In this document: in pieces, positions 52,101 to 60,000 of the stretch
How the letters are laid out: each line of letters begins with the position of its first letter
How positions within the stretch are numbered: position 1 is the stretch's first letter
DNA from: an uncultured Paracoccaceae bacterium
GTDB taxonomy: Bacteria > Pseudomonadota > Alphaproteobacteria > Rhodobacterales > Rhodobacteraceae
DNA length: 64,000 bases
Assembly: GCA_947488175.1 (NCBI GenBank)
Contig: CANKYO010000008.1
Coordinates: forward strand, 208,756-272,755
Direction: 5' to 3'
Translations under genes and position numbers: made by a program
Notes under the pieces: model-generated
Databases searched by the model: none
What the model was told of the DNA's origin: nothing
Seen by the model: the letters and a program-made list of their open reading frames with translations, nothing else

Positions 52101-54900
52101 CCGGACCTTCATCGGCAGCTGGGTCGCCAATGCGCTCGCGCTCGGGCTCGACTGGCGTGATCATGACGCCGACCCGGGCCTGATCGTGCACGTTGCGCGC
52201 GAACGTGATGCGCGGGAGGCAGTCCAGCGGCACCACCGGCGCGTTCTCGGGGGGTGGGCCGCTGGCGTCGAAACCTGCGTGCAGCGCCTCATCCCAGCTT
52301 TGCCGCAGCCCATCCTCGCCGGTGTAATCGGGTACCAGCAACCCTTCCGCGCGAGGCAGCGGCCAGGTGGTGCCTACCTTGAGATGCTCGATCGCCACTT
52401 CCTTGACTGGAATCGGCGGCAAGGGCCATTCGGGTGGATCACTCCATTCCAGAGTGATGTCGAAGCTGAAGTCCGGCAAGGGCCAGGGCAAATTCACCCC
52501 TACCTCCAGCTTGGCCAGAATCTTGAAGGGGTCGAACACATCGCCTTCGAGATAGGCATCCACCGACAACCCGAAGCCGAAGACCCGCACGGAAATCTTG
52601 CCATGCGCCCAGAGATCGCCATGGAAATGCGCCGGTGCCCAGGAAACGGCCACATTGGTTTCCAGCCAGGCCTCAAACTCCACCTGCACCGGCCCGAACC
52701 GCCAATCGACATCGTAGCCGGTCCAGGCACCAAAGCCGAGACCGCTGTTGTCGAGCATGTAGTAGGAATTGGCCTCCCATATCGACAGGATCTTGGCGCG
52801 GATGCGCCGCTCGCGCGGTTCCTTCTGGCCAAGGTAGAAGTACCAGGCCGCCGGGTCGGAGAAGGAGAAATACATCTCGGCACTGGCGGAAATGTCGATC
52901 AGTTCCGCCCCGTCACTGAACTTGTAACGCGCGTCGATGCCGACAAGGAAATCACCCGCGCGGAAATCCAGCACCACCAGCGCGCGGAAGATCGGATCGT
53001 CGCCGAGCGAACTGCGTTCCTTGAGGATGTTCGCCTTGCCTTCGATCAGGATGATCGGCCCGGGAAAGACGATGGCCAGCAGCATCGCCCCGTTGAAGGT
53101 GAAGCCGTTGTCGGGCAGAGTCCCGATGGTGATCCCCGCCCCCACCGCCAGCGCGTCGCGGCGGTTGGTCCATTTGTTGTTGATGTCGGTCACACCGACC
53201 TCAGGCCGCTTGAACCAGCCTTCACCGGGGGCAAGGCCGTACCAGGGTTCATCGGGCTGCTTGTCGGGCTCCATATTGAGCGCGAACAACCCCTCCATCC
53301 CGTAAAGGGCAAGGCCGGTGGACCAAAGCGGAATGCCCGCAGGCAGATCGACACCAAAATAGATCCCAAGGAACCGGTAGCGCCCCTGCGGCCCATCCGC
53401 CGTCCCGATGACCAGCTTGGCGTCCAGCGACATGTCGAGACATAAAAGTTCCAATTCCAGCGCCCCGTCGAAGCGATGCACGGTCTCGCCGTCGACTTCC
53501 AGCTCGCGATAGGCCACATCGCCCTTGAAAAGCAGCACATCGGGCACTTCGAATTCCACGCCCACGCCGTCGAAGCTGACCGCGCCCACGCCGTCATCGC
53601 CCCAAGAGATGCGCAGACCGCGCACCGAGGCGCCTGCCTTCAGCCCCTCGACCAGCTTCAGCCCACCCGAGACGCCGATCCAGCGTGTGCCGTCGTCCTC
53701 GGTCCCGAGTCCGAACTGGGTAATCTCCATCGTGAACCCGTGGAAATTCAACGAATACTGATCGCGCAGGTCGATCCAGCCACCATCGACATGCACCGCC
53801 CCATCGCTGTCGATGGTCAGCTCCTCGACGCGAAATCCGGGCCAATCGAGGCCCCCGGCAAGCGGCTGGATCGTGCCGGACATGCGTGCGACGAAAAGCC
53901 CGTCTTCGACGGTGAAGCCAAGGCTCTCCAACTCGAATTCCAGCAGATTCGGCTTGACGAGCGTGTGAAGCCCGCTGGCCGCATTGCCGAGCCGCACAGT
54001 GAAGCTGCCGTCGAGGTTGACCGCGATTTCCACCGGCACCGGTTCATCGAAGAAGGGCAGCTCAATGGTGCCCGCGATGCGTGAGGCGGTCAGCGCGTTC
54101 TGGACAAAGGTGATCTCAACCGCGTCGAGCGTGAAATCCAGCCCGAAGAGTTCCACTGTCTGCCCGCCCGGAAAACTGGTGGCGATGCTGCCTGAAAATC
54201 CGCCATTGCCAATGAAGGCCTCCGACATCTCCAGTGGCCCCAGGACCTCTCCGATCTCGCCCGGCAGGTGGACTGCTGCGGCTTCCACGGCAATCCCCTT
54301 GACCCCCGACGGCTGCCCCGGCGGCGGATCGGAGGCATCAAGATGCAGCGCAATGCCCTGTGCCTCGATCACGATGCCGGTCTCGCCGATCATCGCGGGC
54401 GGCAGGTCGATGGCGGTCTCGGTCTCAATCGTAACATCGCCGTCGCCGTCGATTGCCGCATTGACCGTGCCCAGCGACACGATCAGCCCATCCACGGTGG
54501 GATCGACCGCCCACGCCGCGCGCGCATCGGCCGTCCCCTGGGTCTTGCGCACCGGCCTGAGCAGGTCGGATTTGAACGCCAGCGACATCGCGACGCCGTT
54601 GAGCTCGACCCGGAACTCCGGCTGGATCTGAACCGCGACCGGTAACAGCGTGGTGTCACCATCGGTGGATGCCACCAGCAGGGAAACCGCGTCCAGCCCC
54701 GGCACTTGGAACGACAGCGCCGTCTCTCCGAGGATGGTTGTCGAGGCACGGATCATGTCATCCTCGCTTACCGTCTGGATCGGCGTGTACCAGATGTCTT
54801 CCAGCGCCGTGCCGTCCGGCAGCCGCGGCAGGAACGATGGCCACGCCTGGGTCAGCGTCGTGGCGGCGTTGACGAAAGTTGGGGGCAGTATCTGGTTCAT
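46159..54900 (-). CDS. Giant 2913-residue protein: DUF6603-like N-terminus and six jelly-roll repeats
   Basis: The N-terminal about 900 residues are regular beta-structure with repeated D-G-x-(V/I)-H segments and a long amphipathic section (PFKILAKLEVGVNLPWPLPD) that I compare with DUF6603 proteins. Then come linker domains with FN3-like strands. Six tandem modules of about 175-190 residues follow, at about 1467-1663, 1857-2037, 2045-2217, 2218-2395, 2398-2586 and 2593-2770. Each has a W-x-V/W start, GDDDxxGxxxR, YYRF and GxIGLYxW signatures like LamG/3-keto-disaccharide-hydrolase jelly rolls. There is no signal peptide, transmembrane helix or LPxTG motif. It is the last gene of a three-gene operon. 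Function unknown; carbohydrate or surface binding is plausible. Confidence 0.88.
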   Translation of the reverse strand: MNQILPPTFVNAATTLTQAWPSFLPRLPDGTALEDIWYTPIQTVSEDDMIRASTTILGETALSFQVPGLDAVSLLVASTDGDTTLLPVAVQIQPEFRVELNGVAMSLAFKSDLLRPVRKTQGTADARAAWAVDPTVDGLIVSLGTVNAAIDGDGDVTIETETAIDLPPAMIGETGIVIEAQGIALHLDASDPPPGQPSGVKGIAVEAAAVHLPGEIGEVLGPLEMSEAFIGNGGFSGSIATSFPGGQTVELFGLDFTLDAVEITFVQNALTASRIAGTIELPFFDEPVPVEIAVNLDGSFTVRLGNAASGLHTLVKPNLLEFELESLGFTVEDGLFVARMSGTIQPLAGGLDWPGFRVEELTIDSDGAVHVDGGWIDLRDQYSLNFHGFTMEITQFGLGTEDDGTRWIGVSGGLKLVEGLKAGASVRGLRISWGDDGVGAVSFDGVGVEFEVPDVLLFKGDVAYRELEVDGETVHRFDGALELELLCLDMSLDAKLVIGTADGPQGRYRFLGIYFGVDLPAGIPLWSTGLALYGMEGLFALNMEPDKQPDEPWYGLAPGEGWFKRPEVGVTDINNKWTNRRDALAVGAGITIGTLPDNGFTFNGAMLLAIVFPGPIILIEGKANILKERSSLGDDPIFRALVVLDFRAGDFLVGIDARYKFSDGAELIDISASAEMYFSFSDPAAWYFYLGQKEPRERRIRAKILSIWEANSYYMLDNSGLGFGAWTGYDVDWRFGPVQVEFEAWLETNVAVSWAPAHFHGDLWAHGKISVRVFGFGLSVDAYLEGDVFDPFKILAKLEVGVNLPWPLPDFSFDITLEWSDPPEWPLPPIPVKEVAIEHLKVGTTWPLPRAEGLLVPDYTGEDGLRQSWDEALHAGFDASGPPPENAPVVPLDCLPRITFARNVHDQARVGVMITPVEPERERIGDPAADEGPVAIKYELTTVALEAWRGGSWVEVAKRVESTGGDPMDTLEAESRELFGSWAPVPPLPDVGGQTQGQTKLSIWSKNPFDYTRRTGREWEDWIRGRYPDMPCIDIPEQTLRCWDFNDIPIGQLQTNALPLIGMELRWWLHPGDDGPLFAWIEDPDFPNVGVLPNGAGGPNRGICLSGGFVVSDTFTAKILLIALPPLPNNGVTVHCRDTDGAIAAVYFEDGSVEAVFGATPTNPSFDVNGTNARYVVIWWPSTLCMWRVCVKQGASEAQIDEAQEIAQHNVSETIRWSQTGIVLDHDTDYRLRIDTRIDALGTSPLSGSRVRTHTEYAYFRTEGPPGLANLDLPLGVPDADEASLRNADGQFVLVDGSAAGDARALDSDLNDLSLYVDQTLPVTVPSRGENRPLPRPVYRAYDLGVTFNEDYVSLMYRIGGRDLTLYVFDSNNRPIRDAAGRLISVESSWDVATDLALDHHEATWVETVNLSSCAGIDTQDIPHDETLATQGLVLWPDFVHEARLTPLLLHELFAGDLEVGDTASGSGARLGRWQVQDDGTVSAPSVWTVGETGTPPVRHVRQSANIFSQPTEAAVPGKAGTILFLAASDDLPASHPMQPENWTEYRLTVILRAGDNDALGLVFRRASASRYYRFAMDQQRSYRRLTRHLDGRVQVLGEDDFTYREDQDYTITIEAIGGRIAVYVDGEEVFRVLDETFESGGIGLYGWAHDDAVFADIRVDDFRHNAGAVYSFEFTTSVYAHFAHQLHAFQDELWSGDLPGGVLTALRDAAVPLATVPTLEEGRAWVEEADALALAALLSQEPPQLQLTRIGERDALLVQGPEPLMPNRVSLTLERSDDPTPRTGLPGKLKLTGVTRSETVANAETVSLLVREAHDPSGTRVERRSLPGPLAPPPPLNVLLEDSFDTTAGVLFEETFGPNALDLYDIRHQGAPAPNWQVAGGRIVQSANTFDGSFSAGNLRKRGTEARFGRPGWGDIELSATLNSGDDDSIGLIFRAEAGNRFLRFELNGQFGYARLVHVDGSAVRLLWSAPFTLVQDRDYALRIRVWRRHVLVMIDGHPICDVNDGQIPLRGQAGLWCWANVAARFGDIMVTSLHADPVLWAPVLDTLDGFTVLDAPGAEQGPSDWQVQAGSIVQTSNIHVPGAGPERPGTQLVGGRIWRDAAVSVRVTPGDDDGIGVCVRVQEDNTYYRFAYDAQEGMRRLIKVLDGVVTVLWQAPGGYPEDEHRITLEARGPRLSVWLSGTLLAEVTDRDIPEGRIALYSYASAGLRFDDLRVLDTARRVGGWQIVDAGTVGGPSRWRMARGQLSQLSNINGGLTDASSPVKPGTMAVRGNPGWRNLRMMAELSSDDNDAIGLVVRYRDPENYYLFAIDAQRDYRRFVRVADGEYSTLWNGSGGFVPGDVNLLSLDAVGNRFSGAMGDTVLFSVTDDTHPEGQIGLYAWGNDKARFRHVEVREPPQKARALFFDDFVGPALAPWSVVDGGNEAGPSEWTMGGGVLRQDSNIHSTPFTATGPDKQGTYVTAGDAAWTDILLEVDVVAEDDDAFGVMLRLRDDDNYYRFTLDAQRNVAQLVLCAGGVFTTLWQGRRGFEEGRRYRLAVLAEGSRIAGFLDGVLMFEVNDGTHLDGAIGLYTWAMEGIAFSRLRVYPAALATELALDEDFAVFRAWRWALTDDGTATPTRSFAVDDAGLSRADVTPESPAATVAVAGDLAWGDYRATAVLRADGPGQVGLDVRRGPEGHYRFTVGTGDQIRFSRFDGSAETNLWSGTLPIATDADLALSVDCVGTRFTLYLNAEPLAELRDADGHLQGAIGLFAGDHAGVSFRLARVGLPVWVPYYRFAQTGPLADGTRLRIHSGSAADPGTADPLEISLYATSAFEAGEPVLGDEEIDLRIVTAEGVEHRTRFLSEDSFAVVPMWRLSKADGTAMVLLAETGALERGSYRLRATFQRNASGLPVLSERGETGAEVAELLFRL

Positions 54901-54919
54901 CGCCTGTCCTTTCGCCGGA

Positions 54920-57025
54920 TCACGGTGTCATTCCGCGCCACGGCTGGCGCGAATCGGGATCGAAGAAGGTGTCGTAGAAAATCTGTTCTGCATCCCGGTC
55001 GGCCTGGGTAATGCCGGACGGCACGTTGACCTCCACCTCGACCGGCTCAATGTAGTCGGGGCCGGATTCGCCTGCGGGCCGGGTGGCATGGGGCGGCACT
55101 GTCGGGGTGGTCTGCCACGCCGGATCACCCGGTGCCCATGCGCCGAGGGCCGTGTCAAGATCGCTGAATTCCCCGACAACGCTGGGCGGCGTGCCGCGCT
55201 TGAAATGCTCCTCCCACAGCCGTTCTCGAAACGCCTTAACGCCGTTGCTCGCTGGCGGGTTTTCATCCATGAACATCACCGAGTATTCCCAATCGGTGTA
55301 AAGCGAGCGCCGCATGACGTTGGCGGACCCGATCGAGGCCCAGGTGTCGTCGATGATCATGACCTTGGAATGCACCGTCGTGCCAATATTCTCGCGCATT
55401 TGGAGCGTATCGGCGACAGAGGGCGGCGCAGGGACCTTGGCGACGTGGAACCGGGCGTTGCTTCCCGCCGGGATCGGCGGGTTGCCAAGGATGCGCCACG
55501 CCGTGGCGCCGTCGCGGGCATAGGTGAATCTGGCGCTGAAGACGTTCCGGGGCCAATCGAACCCCCAGGTTTGGCCGATCTCGATAAGGTTGAACGCGGG
55601 ATCCGAGGTATCGACAGCCAAAACCAAGGCGTCGGTTGCAGGATTGTGCGGATGCACGTCACCCCAGGCCTGGAAGATGCGTATCTGGTTGCGCTGGTCC
55701 GGGTTCAGCAGTGTGCCCGATCCAAGGCCCAGCAGACCTGTGTTGAAGGACCTCTCAAGGATCAGCGCATCCTCGCGCGGCAGGTCGTTGGGATCACCCG
55801 CGCCCGGCATCATCAGGATAACCCGCAGGTCAGGTGTGGCGCGGATCGCGTCATTGATCCACTCCATCACTTCGCGGCTGTAGTAGCCTTGGTCTTCGAT
55901 GTAGATATAGCGCTGCGCGCCCGAGATCGCCTTTTGCCAGCAGGCCCGTACCTCGAAAAGCCCACCCGGCGCTTTCGAATAGGCGGTGCCCTCGGGGAAA
56001 CTGTTGTCGGGGTGATAGTTGAAGGCCGGGATGGTGCGGGCCGATTGCACATGATGCAGGGGCGGTGGTGCGGGCTGCTGGATGAAATTGCCAGTGATGG
56101 CGCGGTCCGGCACCGGGGGTGTGTGTATTTCCTTTTCCGGCACATCGGCCTTGTCGAGCCGGTATGTCATGGTCGGACGCTTCAGGTTCTCCTGCCACAT
56201 GTCCCGGAAATGGTCGTAAAGCGCTTGGGCTGCGGGCCCGTCGATCACCGCCTGCATGTCATGCCAGGAATTGGCCTTTATATCGTTGTCGGCGGCCCAA
56301 CCGGGCCTGTGCTCATGCCCGAACTGCCCCCAGCGCAGCATCTGGAAGTCGAGCCCGCCGGTGAACGCCACAGCCGAAAAGGTCTCGGGCGGACCCTGCT
56401 GATCGCGGCGGCCCACGATGGCGCCCTTGATATGCATCGCGCCCACGGTATGGCCCAGCGAGTTGAGGATGCAGGACTTGGCCATGCCGGGTTGCTTGCG
56501 CAGGAACTGCACTGAATCCATGGTCTCGGCATCCTGGCTGATGGTCGCCTCGATATCCGGCTTGGCATTGAGCGAGGCGCGCACCATCCGGCTCATCTGC
56601 GCCCCGAGCATCGCCGCCGGGTTTGGCAGGTTGGCTGCCCAGGATATCCAGCCCAGCACCCTCACATCCACACCTGCCGCCGCCTTGGCTGCCAGAATGT
56701 CGATCAGATGATCGCCACCGGTGACCGGATCCATCGGAAAGGGATCGCGATTGGTGATGGTGGGGCCATCGGTCAGATCTGCCACGGTCTGGGGCACCAC
56801 GACCTCACCGCCCCGCAGGCCCAGCCACCAATTGGCGAGGTAGATGAAGTCGCCAGGCCCTGTTGCCTGGGCAAACGCATCCTGCAGCGCATTACGGTAT
56901 TCCCACATGTCGAAAAGTGGCGTGATCAGGCTGTCCTCGGCGGTGGGCGGCTCGGGCTCGGTCGTGCTGACCGGATCGTTCCCGGCCAGCCAGAAGTAGC
57001 GGTTTCTTTCGGCTTCAAGCGGCAT
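54920..57025 (-). CDS. Phospholipase D-like protein in the giant operon
   Basis: A 701-residue protein of the PLD superfamily with two HKD-type sites: MHIKGAIVG near residue 218 (HxK, followed by a GG-D) and VHSKVMIIDDTWASIGSAN near residue 576 (the full HxKxxxxD-x6-GSxN form). No signal peptide. It could be a phosphodiesterase, lipase or nuclease. It starts 14 bp after the 1585-residue gene and ends 19 bp before the 2913-residue gene, so all three are co-transcribed. Confidence 0.88.
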   Translation of the reverse strand: MPLEAERNRYFWLAGNDPVSTTEPEPPTAEDSLITPLFDMWEYRNALQDAFAQATGPGDFIYLANWWLGLRGGEVVVPQTVADLTDGPTITNRDPFPMDPVTGGDHLIDILAAKAAAGVDVRVLGWISWAANLPNPAAMLGAQMSRMVRASLNAKPDIEATISQDAETMDSVQFLRKQPGMAKSCILNSLGHTVGAMHIKGAIVGRRDQQGPPETFSAVAFTGGLDFQMLRWGQFGHEHRPGWAADNDIKANSWHDMQAVIDGPAAQALYDHFRDMWQENLKRPTMTYRLDKADVPEKEIHTPPVPDRAITGNFIQQPAPPPLHHVQSARTIPAFNYHPDNSFPEGTAYSKAPGGLFEVRACWQKAISGAQRYIYIEDQGYYSREVMEWINDAIRATPDLRVILMMPGAGDPNDLPREDALILERSFNTGLLGLGSGTLLNPDQRNQIRIFQAWGDVHPHNPATDALVLAVDTSDPAFNLIEIGQTWGFDWPRNVFSARFTYARDGATAWRILGNPPIPAGSNARFHVAKVPAPPSVADTLQMRENIGTTVHSKVMIIDDTWASIGSANVMRRSLYTDWEYSVMFMDENPPASNGVKAFRERLWEEHFKRGTPPSVVGEFSDLDTALGAWAPGDPAWQTTPTVPPHATRPAGESGPDYIEPVEVEVNVPSGITQADRDAEQIFYDTFFDPDSRQPWRGMTP

Positions 57026-57039
57026 GACGTCCCCCTCCC

Positions 57040-60000
57040 CTACGTCGGCACCAGCGGCATCGTTGGCCCCAACGCCACGGCGCCGGTGTACTTGCGCACC
57101 CGCAGCCGGTAGCCGGCTGCGGCCTCGGGATCGGATCCTGGATCGCGCATGGATGCAGCGCCAGCCGCCTGCCAGCCACCCACATCCACCCAGAGCCCGG
57201 CCCCGGTTTCGCGCTGAAGCATGGCGTCATGATCGCTGGTCCACGACGCCTCGGCCCGCACCTCGCCCGCCTCATCGACCCATGACAATGCAAGCGGCGG
57301 CACCTCGGGCTGCACAGTGTCGAAAGCGCGCGCATCTATCGGGTCTGACGGTGCGGAGCGGTTGCCAGCCCCATCCACCGCTTCCAACCGGTAAGTGAAG
57401 GTCACAAGACCGTCGAGATCGGCATCGACCAGCACGTTCTCGCCCGGCCTCGCGGCAGGATCGCCAGGCGGCACCGCGATTTCCGCCACCAGCGTCATAA
57501 GCCGCGTATCGCGCGCATCCACCGGGGTGTCAGTTCGGAACACGTGGTATGCCACAAGGTCGGGCTCTCGGTTCGACGCCCAGACGAGCGTGATCTTGCG
57601 GTCCTGTGTCGCCTGCGCATCCGGATCACCCGCCAGCGCCCGGATCAGCACGGGTCGGCGCGGCGGAGCGACATCGTGCAAATGCACAGGCGGGCTCGAC
57701 AACCCTAGCGGGCCGCTATTCTGCGCCTCGTCGACGAACGCGGTGCGATAGAAATACCTGTTGCGCGCCCGTCCCAACAGACGGTCCGCATAGGCGCGCA
57801 GAGCCGGGTCGACTTCGAATCCCGGCGGATTATCCGGGCCCGCGCGGTTCTCGGTCTGCGGACCCGCGTTGGGCAACGGCAGGTCGGTAATCTGCCGGAA
57901 CGCCTCCGCAAGGCCGGGAAGTGCCGCCAGCACGCGCAGCGCATTGTTGGACAGCGCCGCGTAATCGTCTCGCGCCGCAATGGCGTTGAGCTGATCCGCC
58001 GCAGCGTGGCGCACCAGCGGATCGTCCCAGTCTGGCGGAAAGATCGCCGCATCCCCCGCATCAAGCGCGCTGCGGCTCTGCCGGATCGCCAGATCACGCG
58101 CTTCCAGCGCCCCACCCTCGACGCCCTGATTGCCCGGCAGCCGCGCCAACAGGGTGCGAGCGTCAGCTGACAGCCCGGCGTAGGACCCGGGCCCGGAAAT
58201 GGCATTGAGTTCGGCTGCCGCGGCATTTGAATGCGGCGTGGACCAGCCGGGCGGAAAGACATCGTCATGTTCGGCAGCAGACAGCGCGGCCCGCGTCCGC
58301 CGGATCAGCCAGTCACGATCAAAAACGGTGCCGTCAAGCGCCCGGTATACATGGGTCATCACATCCGGCTCGGGCACCCATCGCACAGTGTAATAGGACT
58401 GCCGGTTGAAGTCCGGCGGGCTGGCAAAGACCGCCTCTCCATCGGGCGGTACCTGCGGCGCAGGCGGCGGCGCGCGGTGGACCCGGTGGATGGTCGCCGG
58501 GCCGCTCACCTGCCCCTCATTGCCGGGCCGGTCGCCCCAGCGGCCCCCGGCGCGGGCCGGATCGTCGGCAGTATGCGCCTTGTCGTCCACAGCCGTCACC
58601 CCCAACTGGGCATAGGCCACAGGGTCGGCCCTGCTGGTGGGCAGATCGACACCGCCGCGATCCGCATCGCCCGGGGCGGGCAGGAACAGCTCGTAGCGCC
58701 GCACGCGCTGGCCAATCTCCCAGTCGGAAGCCCCGGCTACTGCAGGCGCGGCGTCAAGCGTCAGTTCGCGCGCGGCGGCATCGACCTGCATGATCCGGTA
58801 AAGCCGGGTCGGTCGCGCGGTGTCGCCTGCCAGGAACAGATGCGTGTCGAGCGGCTGCACCCCGGTCAGATCGCTCTCCCCAGGCAGGGTCGCCACAGGG
58901 CCTGCCACTGTCGCGCCTGCCCCGGCCAGCCAGTCATTATCCGGTGCCCTGTCGGGCACCACCCCTTCGGCCACGTGATCGTCGATGCCCACCACCCAGA
59001 GCCGCGTGTCCCAGGCCTCCTGCCGCGCCAAATCAGCGGCCAGCGGATGGGCGGAGCGGTTGCCCCCGGGCAGGATCACGCTGGCCCGCAGCCCTTCGAT
59101 CGGTACTTCATCCTGCCCGGTGCCGAGGTTCTCCACATCCAGCACCAGCGGATCGCCGCCCTGCGAGCCCGTCACGGCAAAGGACCGCTGGCCGGACCGA
59201 AGAACGGCACCGGTCCAGGCCCCCGCCGCTTCGCCATTGGGAATATCCGTGCTCACCCGCGAGGCCGTGGCCCCCTGCGCTGCAACGGAAACGATGCGGC
59301 CCTTGAAAGTATTGGCGAGCCCGGCACTGTAGTAGACCCTGAATTCCGCGGTATCCGGCGCCTGGCGCATCTGTGCAAAGGTCCAGAGCCAGCGCACCCG
59401 AAGTCCGACAACACCTTCCTGTTCGTCCTGCGCTAGCGTGGCGAACCAGGTGTCGAACCGCTGGTCACGCTCCAGATAGCGGTCGAACGGATCGAGGGCA
59501 AAGGCCTCTACCCCTACCGGCGGCGGGGGCGCGACCTTGTCGAGCAGGCGCACCGCATGAGGATGCACCTGCGCATCGCCCTGCGCGGTATCGTGATACC
59601 ATGGCGGTTGCCAGTTCTGCGCATCTGCGGACGGTGCCCATTGCCACCATTGGGCCGGTGGTGAAACCACGCTCCAGCGTCCGAAGATGTCGATGGCGGT
59701 CACCCGGTAGCTGTACCAGCCCTCGGCCAGGCCGCTGTCGATGTAGTTCAGGCTCAGCGGCGGCCAGTCCGCGGCGCGCCCGGCTTGCGTCGCGCCGGGC
59801 GGCAGGTTGGCATCGGTAACGGCCTGGGGCCGTTCGGAGAGCTGTGTGTGCTGATCAGCCGCGACCGGCGCCTCGGGTTCGGCGTCACCTAGAACCGCGC
59901 GACGCAAACGGTAGAGCACCGGCGCGCCGCCCGCCAGCTTCTCCCCGTCCGTGGTCGGTATGTGCCAGTCTAGGCCTGCGTTCTGTTCCAGCTCGTCGAG

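Noticed and set aside
54650..56515. 621-residue plus-strand ORF opposite the PLD-like gene
   Set aside because: No recognisable domain; the opposite strand encodes both HKD motifs.
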